This document shows, piece by piece, positions 51,506 through 64,000 of a stretch of 64,000 nucleotides of DNA. Each line of letters opens with the position of its first letter. The first letter of the stretch is position 1. Below the pieces are notes generated by a model. That model did no database searches, was not told where the DNA came from, and worked only from the letters and a program-made list of their open reading frames with translations. Both the position numbers and the translations under genes were made by a program. Source of the DNA: Tanytarsus gracilentus (lineage: Eukaryota; Arthropoda; Insecta; Diptera; Chironomidae); NCBI GenBank assembly GCA_038502055.1, contig JAXRKN010000037.1, positions 6,728,501 through 6,792,500 of the forward strand. Reading direction: 5' to 3'.

Positions 51506-52010
51506 GATAGATAGATAGATGACAAAGAGGTAGCACGCTGGAGTTACCAGGAGGACGCGCCCGTTTTAATTTCCTTTTCCATAGCTCGAAAGCTTAGGCT
51601 AAGGATAAAAACGTAATCATGCAGAACTCTTAAGATTTCTCTTAAGAATAGAGTATAAATACCCCTTTTTCCCCCTCAACAGCAGGCGTCCCCGCGGGAA
51701 TCGCCCACCTCGGGAGCTGCAAATCATATCTTGAGAAAGACGTGAATGACGATCGAACAACCCCTCTTCGTAGTTATAAATAAAACGTTATGGACGTCCG
51801 GCAATGAGACTCCGGACGTTGTTACCCATAACGGAAATAATAGCAGCTGGACACATTCTTGTAGTCGCTCATTGAGTGTTTCCAACTAAGACAGCCTAAC
51901 TGAATCTTAGATTGCAGTTGGAAAAATAAATAAATAATTCAAAGGTGGTTTCGACGGCATTGTATAAAAGTTCCGCCACTACAACCTTCCTCAGCCCTGA
52001 CAAGCTGTTA
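51506..52010 (-). mobile_element. Nested non-LTR-type retroelement fragment with ATCT tail
   Basis: On the minus strand this ends GGGCGCGTCCTCCTGG, then GCGTGCTACCTCTTTGTC, followed by (ATCT)n at 51506-51520. That is the shape of a non-LTR 3' end and is similar to the 36.7-kb element, where GACGTCTTCCTACTTCGG and GGCCACCTAATCGTC precede an ATCTA tail. Both also share a GAGGAAGGT...AGTGG...GGAA block further upstream. The 5' boundary (right side on this strand) cannot be fixed; I set it near 52010, where the composition turns AT-rich. No clear target duplication was found, perhaps because the insertion removed host-element sequence. No reverse transcriptase frame is present. Confidence 0.6.
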
Positions 52011-53028
52011 GGAACTGGCCCACCCACAATACGGTTGTAGTTTCCTTTCTCTTTTCTGTGATGGTTTGTGATAAAAAAATTTTTATAAGATAAAATATTT
52101 TTGTAAACCCTGTTTTTTCCTGGTGAAATTTTGTTTTCTGTTCTTCGCTAAATTTTTTAATAAAATAATTTATTAACTCCAAATGGTTTTTCCTGTTTTT
52201 TATTGTTTGCCTACTATCTCTGACTGTATCTGAATTTCCCATTCAAAAATAAAAAAAAATTTTTCTTGACTTTGAACCGGTTTTTCCCTTTGTTAATTAT
52301 ATTCGTCTCTATCTGTAAAGGGTGTTTTGATAATGAGAAAGAAAAATAAGAAGAAAAAAAGATGAATAAAGAAAACTAACTTTTTTAGGTAAAAAGATCC
52401 AGTGAGATCAGTGGATAAAAAAATAAAATTTTTAATTCCGTATTAATTTAAGGAAAAGAATATAAGAATGTTATTTCCTTTAAAGAAGAATGGGTTTTAT
52501 ATTTAAAGTCATTAGAATTAAAAATAATAGAAAAAAAATTAATATTGTTTTCCTTTCTTGTTTCCGATAAATAGATGACTGATGTTAGTCGATGAACGGA
52601 CTCATACCCCGAAGAAAATAAATAACTAAAACTCTAAAAACTATGAAATAATTATTTTTAAATTTTAATTTTCCTGGGGTGACTTTTTTCTAGAAAATAA
52701 TTGTTTTCGGAAATCCTCAAAGTTTAAAGAAAATTAAAAATTAAAAGAATAAAAAATCTTTTGATTTCAATATCTTCCTTATCTCAATTTTTTATTTTTT
52801 TAATTAATCCAATAAATTGTTTTAAATTTCAATAAAAACTTAATAATTAAAATCAGATAAAAATTCTTTGAATGGAAAAAATTATTTTTTACGGTGAGAG
52901 TTTTTATTTTTTGACGCTTTATGACGTTAAATTTGAATTTCAGGTGATTATTGAAATTCAATTGATTTTTTTATTCTTGTTGTTTTGTTATGAAAATTTT
53001 CCTTGAAACTTTGAAGTGATTTCCTGGG

Positions 53029-53305
53029 AAAACTAATTGATTTTCCGGAAAAATTTTTTGGTGTCGCAAATAGTCGAAATTCATAGAGTAGAAAAAACAT
53101 CACTTGGAGTTCGAAAAATCAATTTCATATAAAAAACCTGATAAAGTACGGCGGGCTTTCGGGAAAACTTTGAAGGTGGATAACTGGAAAACTAGAGGGT
53201 GTCGAAATTTTTTAAAGAGGTGTCGCAAATAGTCGCAAATATGTCTAAAAGTGTTGCAAATCCCAGCCTGATCTGAGATGTTGGCCCGCCTTACTTTATT
53301 GACAC
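53029..53305 (-). repeat. Right terminal inverted repeat of the 51.3-kb element
   Basis: Reverse complement of the left arm, with one clear difference: the right arm has an extra segment at about 53140-53177 where the left has only a few bases. This extra segment contains ATAAAGTACGGCGGGC, one base different from the terminal ATAAAGTAAGGCGGGC, so the terminus has been partly duplicated inside the arm. Confidence 0.88.
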
Positions 53306-53313
53306 GGTTAAAG

Positions 53314-56300
53314 CGATCACTTCAAATGGTGATTATCGATGAAATTTATTAACGCCTATAAATTCCTCCCGGTCGCTCGGGAGAATGAGAATCTCTTCTT
53401 TTCAAAAACCTAAAAATTGGTTAAAATTAAGGTTAAAAGTCGTCATCTTTTTTACGATTGGTTACGAAAATCTAAATCTGAATTCAGATGCCTAAAATAT
53501 AAAAATATTTGCGTGCTTGTAAATTAATTAAAACTAATAAATGTGAACTTTAAAAAATAATTTAAGAAAGACGCAAATAATTTCACTTCGCTTCTTAATA
53601 ACGCTAACGACTTTAATCCAACCTTAAATTCAACATCATTCTATCATATACCAGCTTATAAATTGACGTCATTAAAATATTCTCACATTTTTTTTGTTGT
53701 GAATAAAAATGGTAATTTACAAAACATCATCACCGACTGAATTCTCTATACTAAAAAATTTCCCATAATCAAATCGAGACTTGTCGGTGAGTAAACAAAG
53801 CTAATAGAGAAGATGTCGGCAAAATTAACAAAATAGTTAGCGTATAAAATCGTAAAAAAACTTAAAATCACATCGAATGAGTAATAAATTTTGTGTCGAA
53901 TGATTGAAGTGAGTTATTAAAATGTGACACGAATAACAACGATTTTAATAAATCGAAATTTGCAAATGAGCAAAATTTTCCTACATCGGCATTAATTAAA
54001 AATTTAAAGAGCTTTTACGCTATCCGAGGCGACATAATCATCATTCGTGGTCGACATGACAAGTGAATTGAGCAAACTATGAATGCTCATAATTGCTTCC
54101 GTAACTGAGATGAATGAAAATCAAAATTTTGTTATAGGCATTTTCATAACAAACCTAAACCCTTATAGTTGATATGAGTGAGTGTGTGCATGTTTGCCTT
54201 TTTAATCTGCCTATGCTTTCAATGGCTGCGAGAAAAGTACTCGACATGAGATACAGTAAAAACTCTCGACATTTACGCTCATGCAAAATGTTAAATCACC
54301 GGAAAAAATCCTTCCGAAACTCTATCAAGTTTAATACGTAAAACAAGTCGTTTACCTAGAAATTATTCCACACATCCCTCATTTGAAGTTTCAATGAATC
54401 GCATTGTGTTCCATTTCCTTTAGGCAAACACATACTGGAGAGGCAAAAAGGTTCCAATTAAAAGCGAATGAATGAGTTGCTCAGTCGAAAGTCTAAAAGG
54501 AATAATGACTTGACGTTTTCTGCTTCTCGGCGTGAAAATTTAAATGAAAATGGAGTGAGGACCTTTCATGGCCGGCTGATTGATTTAATCCATAAATTCA
54601 TTCGCAAAAACCCTCTCTTGTTTTTGTTGTCGTATTTGCACTTTAATTGAATCTCACTTGAATGTGCGAAAGTTGAATGTGTGCTATAGCAACTGAATTT
54701 TGTATCCGATGAATGCGATTGAATTTCAAACTTTTTTACGCCTTCAAGGTATGCAATATGGTGAACACAGAATTAACGTAGGTTTAAAAATAATTTTCGA
54801 GGATGTTTGCGGCTTGATTTACGCGAAAAAATTTTTAATCTGGCGGAAATTTCAATATCTTCTGCTTTTCTTATAAAACTGAGATAGAAAATAATATTTT
54901 TTTATCAAATTACTCATTCCACTTTTAAATATTCCGAATCTTAATTTGAGATCAATTAAAACAAAAGATTTTATTTTGTTCTCTTTTAACCCCATGATTA
55001 GTAGAAAAAAAGCATTTTCATTCGAAAATGAGAAAATTTGCCTTCGTTATTTAATTAAATGGAGATTGAAGCGTGGATTGAGCGATGAAGATTATGAAGG
55101 AAAAAAGAGGATTAAAAAGAACATTAATTACTAAAGCTTGGAGGGTTCCTCATCTCTCATTCAGTCATCAAAGATTTTTATCAAGAAAAAAATTCTGTGA
55201 AAGGATCGCTTGGCTCGTTTAAGGAATTTCAGAAGAAATTTGTTAATGGAATTTTTAAAATCACTTTGCGTCAATTTAGCGAAAACACCAAAATTTTCAG
55301 AGCTTGTTTTTTAAATTAAGGACTTGAAAAAATAAAGATTAATTGACAGAAGTCATAAAAATTAAACTTGACCTTCAAATTTTTCATGACTTTATTTTCT
55401 CCACTTTCAAGATTAATATCAGTCATTAATTTTTCGACTCCCGCCCATCCCATGAAACTTCCCTCAACTTTTATTTTTCTTTAATTCCAAGCAATCATTT
55501 TGATTAATACATAACATTTTTTTCTTTATCCCGGAATTCGAAAGGGAAAATGTTCTTTTGATTGGATAATTTTTTAGTACGCTCACTTCCAATCTTTTCA
55601 ACTATTTTTCTCATCGTTGCATATTTAAATTTTGCCATTCAAAGATTTTATATTTTAAAACCATGACATTGGATAGCACTTCGACTATGCACAACTCGAT
55701 TTATAATCTAACCTCGCTTCTTGATTTATTTATATTTTTCTTTTTCATCTGACCCAGCAGGGATTTGAAATATTATTTGTCGTTCACTGTATTGAATGCA
55801 AATAGATTGCTTTGAGTGATGAAAAATGATTAAATAAGCGAGAAAAAAAAAACCTTAAGGTGCTTTCAGCTACTGCAATGCATATTTTAATCCGCATGTA
55901 ATGAAGATGAAGAAAATTGTGTCATAAGAGGATTGACATTACTAAAGATCCACCATTAAATTTCTTCTACTTATAAAAAATCAATTTTGCTTTCTTGACC
56001 TTTGAATTCATGCCAAAAATTGAAATTTGTCACCTTTTTATAAAAATAGATTTTAAAATATATCAAAAATACTCAGTTGAGCCCTCATAAAAATTTCAAG
56101 ACAAATTTCTCTCTCTTTAAATTATGAGAGTGCTTCCTCAGAAAATAATGTTTTCTTTTCCCATTCGGATGTTGGAGAGCACAAATAATATTTTTTTCTG
56201 AAAAGGTCAGAAAGGACGCAGCGAGAAGAAAGAGACAAAAGACTTTCGTGCATATTAAAATTATAATGAGCACAGTAAGAATGAACAAAAAGATAATAAA

Positions 56301-59300
56301 TCTCACTCGAGTGGACATTTTTATTTTACTAGTTTGCCAACAACTTCTTTCCGTACCAATGGAAGCACAAAAAAGCATTAAATGTCCATAAAATGCTCAC
56401 TTTTGAGTTATTCGCTGCACAGGTGAAAACTAAAGATAATAAAAATATTTTTTATCACTTTTCTAACTTTATGTTATTACAACATTAAATGCAACTAATC
56501 GGCTTAATTCAAATAATGGAAACAAAATAGATTCGATGTGAAATGGACAGAATGATTTTGAAATTAAGATAAGAGAGAGCAATTGCGCTTTATCATCAGC
56601 AATTAGACTAAATGACATAATCCGTTTCAATTTCGCTTTGATTTAATGCAAAAAAATCACGCAATAAACTCTCTCGACACTTTCAGCACAGCCTTTCGGG
56701 TTGAAGAGAGAGAAAAAAATGAGTCGAGCAAAATGGAAAAATTATGTCGGGGAGAATTGAATCCACTTACAAGTGATTAAATGCCTCCGAAAATTTATTC
56801 GTCGTAATCCTTTTATCATTCACTGTGTATCTATATAACTCAACGTTCGTGTTCATACTTTTCGTCACAGTCCTTTTCGGCTTACTTTATTCCGGCGCCT
56901 TCCTAGGTTTCGTCGAAATTTTATTGCTCGTGAAATGAATTTTGATTAAAAAGTAAAACTTCCCCAAAAATTTCTCCTAACTCGCTCAATACTCTCGCTT
57001 TTAAACGAGAAAATTGGGGAGAACGATGTGAGAGTGAATGTTGAGAGTAATAAGAAGATTTGTCAGTCATAATGCTGTCGAAAAAATTTGCAATTTCCCT
57101 TCCAAAAGTCTACCGAAAAATGCTCAATAAGAAGATGAAAAAATTTCTAATCTAGATTGATAAGTCAAATAAAATTTTACTCTTTAATCTCAACGTATAG
57201 CGAGGGAGTTTTGAGTAGGAGGCAAAAAAAATCAGCCTTACATCAATGCTGATGATGTTGAACGTATGTACAATATGTTGATGGGAAAAACCATTTATCA
57301 ACATCAATTCATTCCTTGTAGCATTGCCGCTTTTCCTCTTTCCCTCCATTCACCGCCATACTTGCTTTTATGATACGATCGGAACTGTGTTTGTGTGTTT
57401 TATATATATCGAAAGTGATATAGGAAATTAAGAAAAATGTTTTGTTGGTAAGTGTAGTTGCGAAAAAATGTGCCACTAGCCATCATTCATCGATTTTTCA
57501 TTGCTTATCAGATCGAAAATTATTTTTACATGCCGTTTGTGGTTGAGAGCTAATTTCCCAATCACCCTTGAAGTCCCTTGATTATTCCCCTTTTTCTGTG
57601 ATGGTTTGTTTGTGATAAAAAAGTGATGATTGATGGAAAATCGAAATTTATTTCTATCACACATTCCCGATGTCTCTCAAAACCCTTTTTCAATTATCAT
57701 GGGATTAAAAGGTTGAAAATTATTTTTGGTATCGATCGAAAAAAAATTGATGACGTTATGAAAAATTAACAACTTTAATGAGATTTTCCTGTGCATTCGC
57801 CTAAAAATACTTGCACAATTTCAAATTTTACCTTCATTTAAAAATTTTCATCATCATTGCCATAATTTTCTCATTATAAAAAATGAGTCTTAATTTATGC
57901 TTCGCAATAAAAAGGTTTTCATATCATGCATGCAATATTTTATCATTTTAATGCAGCTTTTTCATCTCTCTTGCTACTTTTTGCGTTACTGATTGCAGGG
58001 AATGAATTATGGTTGGGTAATTTCAGGAATTTTTTACTGCATCTATATGAACAGTGTGACAGTGCCAAAATTCCTTTTTTGGGAACATAAAGCAAAATAT
58101 TTTAAATTCTTTCATTTTCATGCATTTAACAAAAAGTTGAAGCTTTTAACATGAGTTAAAAATTCAACTGGCTTAAAGTTTGAGAACTCTGCAAGCAAGC
58201 AAGAACATATTAAAAATTAAAAAACACATAAAAGAAAAAAAGGGTATTAAAATTTTTCCCCCAATTAATTTTCTCTCTAACAAGCCCGCGAAATTAATTT
58301 TGTTCCATCCAATTTTCACCTAATTTCAAGTACCGCGCTAGCATCATTTACAAAACAATAAAAATACATATCTTTTGCCATTTGAAACAACAATCATCAT
58401 CGTCGTCACAACAGCAAAATAAGCAGAGGAGATGATGTTATAAAACAAAGTACCGAAAATTGAGTCGAGCGACTGATAAAACATTGAAAATTTTGGTATA
58501 TTTTAGTGCTTTTGTTTGCATACTTTGACTCATTTTCGCGCATTCAATTTTGATGGAGTTGTTTATAAGTGATGTGATTTGAGTCCTAAAAATTAAATTA
58601 TTTATTTAACTCAGTATTAATAGAATCAGTATCATAAAAAGATTTCATAAAACGTTATTTAAAATTTTAATTTTTATATCACGTTTCACTTCCGTCGCTT
58701 TTGAGAGAATTCAAAACCGAATGAAATGATTTTTTTGTTATTATCACGAAACACAAAGTGCTTGTTACGCAATCATCATTTTCAGAATCTAATACCGTTG
58801 TTGTTTAATATTTTCCATCCTTTTATATCTCTCCGAATTCATTCTATCTGAAAAAAGGGAAATAAATAGAAATTGAATGATAACAAGTGAAAATTGAGGA
58901 AAATGTGCTGATGTTGGGTGAGATGGAAGATGAACAGTATCTATAATACATTTTTATATCTTGAATTACACATCCATATGTGTTCAATGTAGACAAAAGC
59001 TTATTGTTCGTATTGAAATCATACAAAATATTCAAACTCAATTTTCTTTTCAAAATAATGCTTATCTACAAATAAACCTGGAGTATGTGCTCTTATATTC
59101 CTATTTTCAATTATGTTGCGAAAATTCCTCATTTATTTACGCATTTGATGGATTCCTATGGAGACATGAAAAATGTGTCTCCAACTGTGGGCTCAAACTG
59201 AGACACCTATGGATATCTATACAAAGTAAGATCGAGTAAGAAAAAGTTTTATTTCATATAAAACAAATTGGTGATAGCTTTGGCTTTATCAATAATCGTC

Positions 59301-62300
59301 TCGAGAGTGCTCTTTTCCTATTTCTCCTTCTAAGACCTGTCAAGAAAAAAAGAATTTACGGCTAAAACTTTTCGTTCAATGTCAATTCCGCAAGAATGGC
59401 ATGCTTGCAGGCGATGTTTAGGCTTTCACACATACCGAGCGAAACTTTTTCTTCGCAAACTACAAGTGAAATCGATATCGATTGACAGACGTCATGATGA
59501 AGCGAATTAAAAGTTTTTAAAAATTTTTAAAAAATTGGTTTAATTTATTTCTTAAAAAATTTATAGTTTTCCATCCTTAGGAATTTCTTTTTCACCCCTA
59601 AGCTTCCAAGAAATAACTTTTCGGTTAAACTTTTTCATTGACTTGAGCTTTTCCCGTAAATAGTCTTCACATATGTTTCTCCTTCGCCTTTGGTCCTTTT
59701 CTGCCTCATAAGAAACAGAATCTCAGTAGAGAATGAAGGAAAAACCATAGAAGGAATCAATTTTGGGCAATTCCCAACATACTCGAGGGCTTATTTAATC
59801 ACACTGACTACTCCAATTGCCAGAAAAAAAATCGATCATTTAATGGGCGAATATTATATATCGAAAAAGAAGAAAGTTTATTTTCTCGCTCCCTCAATCT
59901 CTCGATTCAATCGCAATTTTTTCTTCCTCCTCAACATCATGAGGGAAAATCAATAAAATTGGCAAAAAAGTTGCTCTACTTTTTGCCTTTTTTCTTCCTC
60001 AATATTTTCCATGTCTCGAAAGCTTTTTTTGTTCGATTTTTCCTGTCGGCTGCTTTAAGGGAAATGTTAGGAAAATTAGCAACGCAAATAGTGCTAATCA
60101 ACAATGAATTAAGAAATTATTTTTATATACACAAATTCTTTCATCCCTTCGACTTTGTTCAATAAACAAAAAAAAATATTTGTATGCGTGGGTGTTCTTT
60201 AAGGAGCTGAGAAATGCCTCATTAAGATGTTATTTAAGGTAATAAATTTTTTCACCTCAAATGAGCTGAGGTAATTTAGCGAATGAATGTTGAGATGAGA
60301 AAATAAAAGGCAAAATTTGACCCAACAATTTTTGCATGAGAAAATATTAATTTGAAATGTCCTTAATTTTTTGTTATCATTCGCAAAAAAAGGTTTATAG
60401 AATATTGAAATTTTCTACCACCCATCTCACTCCCTCAATCCTGATTGATTAAATTTTCGCAATGTCGATTTTTTATTCACAGAGTTTATACGAAAATTAA
60501 ATTCCATTTTCTCCGCCGACAACATCAACTTTTTTTATCTAAACTATTTCGCTATAGCTTATCTCCATTCCATTGATTCACCATCACACTGACTTTGGGA
60601 ATTTTCTTTCTTATAGATAAATAGCAGCTCGATTTTATGCATACTTTCAACAACAATCTTGAATGACGTTTTTTGCTGTTGCTCCGTACTTCTTCGTCAT
60701 TCTGAAAAGAATCACATTTTAATCTTCTTGCTTTTTTTTGGAGCAGAGAAAAGCTAAAAAGTTTTCATCATCTTCTGTGTGAGTTTTTTTGCAAACTCAT
60801 GCTTTAAAGTTTTTCTTAAAATTAATTTTTTTTGTGCGTTTTTCTGAGAAAATTATTTTAAATAGAATTTTCTGGTGAAAAAATTATAGTTTTTAGAGTA
60901 GAAATGAGATTGTGGAGTTTTCATAAAGTTTTACTAGATGCAGCATAAAAAATATGTTTCCATTAAATTTACCTTTTCCTATGTTAGTTCATGTGAGATG
61001 CTTCTTTTGATATTTATCACTTTATGCAACAGCGGAGCGCATCAAGGCAGCGATAAGGAAAGAGATTATATCGAATGACAAAGTGCCATAGATCAAACGG
61101 AATCACGCGAATAAAGATCTACTCTACGTCTCATGTCTTTGAATGTTTCACATGACACAGCAATGATTAATTTTCTCCCGCTTCTTCTTTTTCAAGAGAA
61201 TTCTTCGTCGCTTGTACGTATGTACATATGAAAGAATCTGTAGATGCGAAAAATGAAGGATGTTCACATATGAGCGCAGCAACGTCACATCATGATGAAA
61301 ATTTAAGGCGGTAAAATGAGCTGTAAGGCGATAGAGAAAAGATATGATGAAATCAAATAAAGCGTGAACGAAGCGGAAATTGTCATAAGAAGAATTTTTA
61401 TTGATTTAGATTGCAAAGAGAGAAAAAAAGACGTTTCAAGGATTATAGAAGAATTTTTTTCTTACAGGCAATTTTTCATCGCTTGCTTGTGTTGGCAAAA
61501 AAATCCAATAAGTGCGGAAGGAAGAAATTTTATGATTAAATATCAACACCTTCAACGATGTACTTCCCTTCCAATGTTATCGTGTTGATAAAACTGGTGA
61601 CATTTTTACAACTTTTTAAATCAATGTGAAGTTAAAGAAGGTTAGTTTTCTTTCTAAATAAACGTGGAATAACGTTTTTTTGATATCCTGATAAAAATTA
61701 TACATGCATTCTCATTTTAAATAACTATACACTTTGGTTGTACGTAAAATGTTTGACGATCAAGTAGATGAATAAAAACTTTTCAACGAGTGTAAAACAA
61801 GTGAGGAATTGTCATGGATATCTAAAATTATGTTAAAAATTATGCAACCCTCAATAATAAAAAATAAATTTCCATGACATTAATTCTGTTTACATAAATT
61901 TAAGAATAAAAAAAAACATCGACAGCAATAAAAAATTCTTAACAATAAAAATCATCGAGGAATAAAATATGAGTAAAATTTTTCTCATTCGATGCTATTC
62001 ATGTGATAAACAACAATCTACGTAGATTTTCATCATCCACATGAATACATCACACAATGATATAGCCACATACACATGACTCGACTCTCATGAATAGATA
62101 ATGTTGATGTATGTGATATTTGATGTTATTGTCTGCAAGAGCGAGAAATATATACGGTGACTCCGTAGAATGTCGCATGGTAGTAAAATTCAAGTATTCC
62201 TGCATCATGTCTCATATAATCGAATGATGACTTTAAGAAAAGACAAGAAGAAAATAAAAAAGGAAAAATCGATGATTGTGCCAATTTATCGCTCGTTTTC

Positions 62301-64000
62301 TTTTCTTTTTTGCTCGTTATCAACTGCAGAAATTTGACTTAAGGGTGAATTCTCGAATGAAATGAGGATTATTTTAAACAAAAAAATTTAAAGCTGAGTT
62401 TATGAATAATTTCATTGAAACTAAAAGTTTTTAATTAAGAACAAAAAAAATATTTTTTTTTATTAAAGTTAAATACATTAAGGTGTCAAAGTATTTTTAA
62501 AAAATTAAATAAACACTTTTTAATTTTAAGAGATTAGCAAAAATTTAAAAATTTGAGAAGAAAATCTCACGAACTTTCAGCCCATAAGTAAACTTTTCAA
62601 CTCAAACGAATGTTGCCTTCTTGGAAGGATATTTTCAGTCACTTTGTAGAGAATTAATAGAAAATTTGTTAACGGTATACCGAGGTAATGAAAATTTCAG
62701 TCAAAACGTGGTTGCGTTTGTGAAAACGGTTAATTATTTTTCAAAAAATTTTCAAGTGAAAAAAATTGAAAATTAATTTAATCGAACAGTTAAATTTGAT
62801 CAGCACAATTACATTAAATTTCAGAAAATTTCATTTAAAAAACGTTAGCAAACTTTTTATTTCTTAACACTTGAAATTTTAAAGTTCAACGTGGAAAAAA
62901 TTAAGCACCAAAAATTCATTCATTCACTGATTACACAACAAAATGTAAAAAGGAATTGGCACAAGAAAAAATAAAAGATTTAATGAGGCACAAATTAAAG
63001 CAATAATTTTCCCCTCAAACTATTGGAATGATGCGCAGCGCATGGATTCAGCTTGAAATACGATATTAAAAAGCATGTAAGGTAGGATCAGGTAGAACAA
63101 AAAACATGTTGGGACACTATAAAGGGTAAAGGTTTGTCAAACGTGCACGTATAAAATTTAATTGCACATCAAATATTTTTATTTGACTTATTTAATGGTT
63201 AATGATGAAACTTTTTTTTATTTAAATTTTAATTAGTTAATTATTAAATCATTTTATCATTGGTAATTCAAAAAAACTTCCACAATAAAAAAATTCAATT
63301 CCAACTTCACTAGATTTGTTCTCACAAATTATTGAAACTTTTTTTATGAATGAGTGCATACAAATGGTACCACTGAGATTTTTTTCGTTATGAACCAAAT
63401 TGTTTGCGTAGATCGAACGAGTGCAAGAGTGAGTAATTAAAATTGCGCTTAGAAATGTGGCGCACTCGAATGTTTTTGTGTCTTTATGTGTGTTTTTTCA
63501 ATATTTGAATCGGATCATAAGCTTTAGGTGCAATAGCAGCTTTTCGATCTCACTCTCGCAATTCATTGTGACCTGTTTCGTGAAAAAAAATATCGAGTGC
63601 GTAAGCGTAGAAGCATTCGAGGCAATATTATGGAGAATTTCTATTGCATTTTTCCGGTTTTGAGCTTGTGTGAATTTGAATGGAGAGATACGGAGGTAGT
63701 GAGTGTGAAAAGAGGGAAAATATAGCATTTTTCGGTGCAGTTGAGCAAGCAGCAGCAAAAATTTATTCCTTCTCCCATGTTGCGGACTTTCCCGCATAAA
63801 TTTATGCATGTTTATTTACTGAATCGTTTTAAATTTTCCACTTTTTCTCTCACTGTCTCCCACTCCTAGGTCATATCCAGCACACAGAGCTCACATGTGA
63901 GTGTAAATAACGAGAAAATGCTTCTGCTTCCTTCCTTTGGCATTCTCTTCTGATTCTACAAATGCAAATTAAATTTTCACTGTAAACGACCAAACAATTG
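53314..64000. other. Non-coding AT-rich DNA, no gene seen
   Basis: About 10.7 kb without a supportable gene. Open frames reach 97-103 codons (56085-56378 minus, 63498-63809 minus) with no domain and low-complexity composition. A ~27-bp stretch at 57592-57622 repeats 52052-52078 from inside the 51.3-kb element, apart from a 4-bp tandem slip. Otherwise I saw only simple-sequence runs and A/T tracts. Confidence 0.55.

Larger units (their letters stand above)
51263..53305. mobile_element. Inverted-repeat DNA element with 8-bp target duplication
   Basis: A 2043-bp element flanked by perfect 8-bp direct repeats GGTTAAAG (51255-51262 and 53306-53313). The ends are near-identical inverted repeats starting GTGTCAATAAAGTAAGGCGG. 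The left arm runs to about 51505 and the right arm back to about 53029, with roughly 95% identity by eye apart from a ~38-bp extra segment in the right arm. Inside the arms, TATTTGCGAC and TCGACACC motifs recur. The left arm is interrupted or bordered at 51506 by a retroelement fragment; the remaining spacer (about 52010-53028) is very AT-rich with no transposase. Eight-bp duplications occur with hAT and P-type elements, but the GTGTC terminus does not match the usual hAT CAGNG, so the superfamily is open. Confidence 0.88.

Overview
The window is AT-rich eukaryotic DNA, roughly two-thirds A+T by eye. It is dense in short GAGA/CATCATCAT-type simple repeats and homopolymer runs. I could not support any protein-coding exon, tRNA, rRNA or known microRNA on either strand. 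The longest open frames are about 60-118 codons, have no recognisable domain, and are expected by chance in this composition or run through repeats. The texture and the element types (foldback-like elements with long repetitive inverted termini, short non-LTR elements with tetramer or pentamer tails) suggest an arthropod, perhaps a dipteran insect. That is an inference. The span is best read as intergenic DNA or one or more very long introns.

What can be supported is a set of mobile-element insertions in otherwise unique DNA. (1) 2636-3821: an element with 9-bp target duplications and 15-16-bp terminal inverted repeats, carrying two GGGCCTTNRC decamer arrays around a nested repeat. (2) 13340-16093: a 2.75-kb foldback element whose 293-bp inverted termini are each built from five 49-bp palindromic monomers; its left arm is split by a 1.16-kb nested repeat. 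(3) 29670-31818: a 2.15-kb foldback element with 9-bp target duplications and termini rich in self-complementary TCTGTAGAA motifs, holding a nested repeat and a TA-flanked MITE-like element. (4) 36672-37697: a 1.03-kb non-LTR-type retroelement on the minus strand inside a 25-bp target duplication. (5) 51263-53305: a 2.04-kb inverted-repeat element with perfect 8-bp target duplications, interrupted by a minus-strand retroelement fragment related to the one at 36.7 kb.

The most notable pattern is that three elements with unrelated termini (2.6, 13.3 and 29.7 kb) each contain a copy of the same core repeat family. Its hallmark is a roughly 120-bp unit containing ACTATGGCTTCATGTA and GTTGAACTCGT. 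In the 13-kb copy it has expanded to a partly identical tandem array. None of the elements encodes a visible transposase or reverse transcriptase, so all would depend on proteins supplied elsewhere.

The unique flanks (1-2626, 3831-13332, 16100-29660, 31828-36646, 37723-51254, 53314-64000) hold no supportable gene. I note a few weak signals there: a cluster of GTCAGCA-plus-AT motifs near 6.0 kb, a TATA-like site at 23.6 kb, one small open frame with raised third-position GC at 19.1 kb, and short dispersed duplications.
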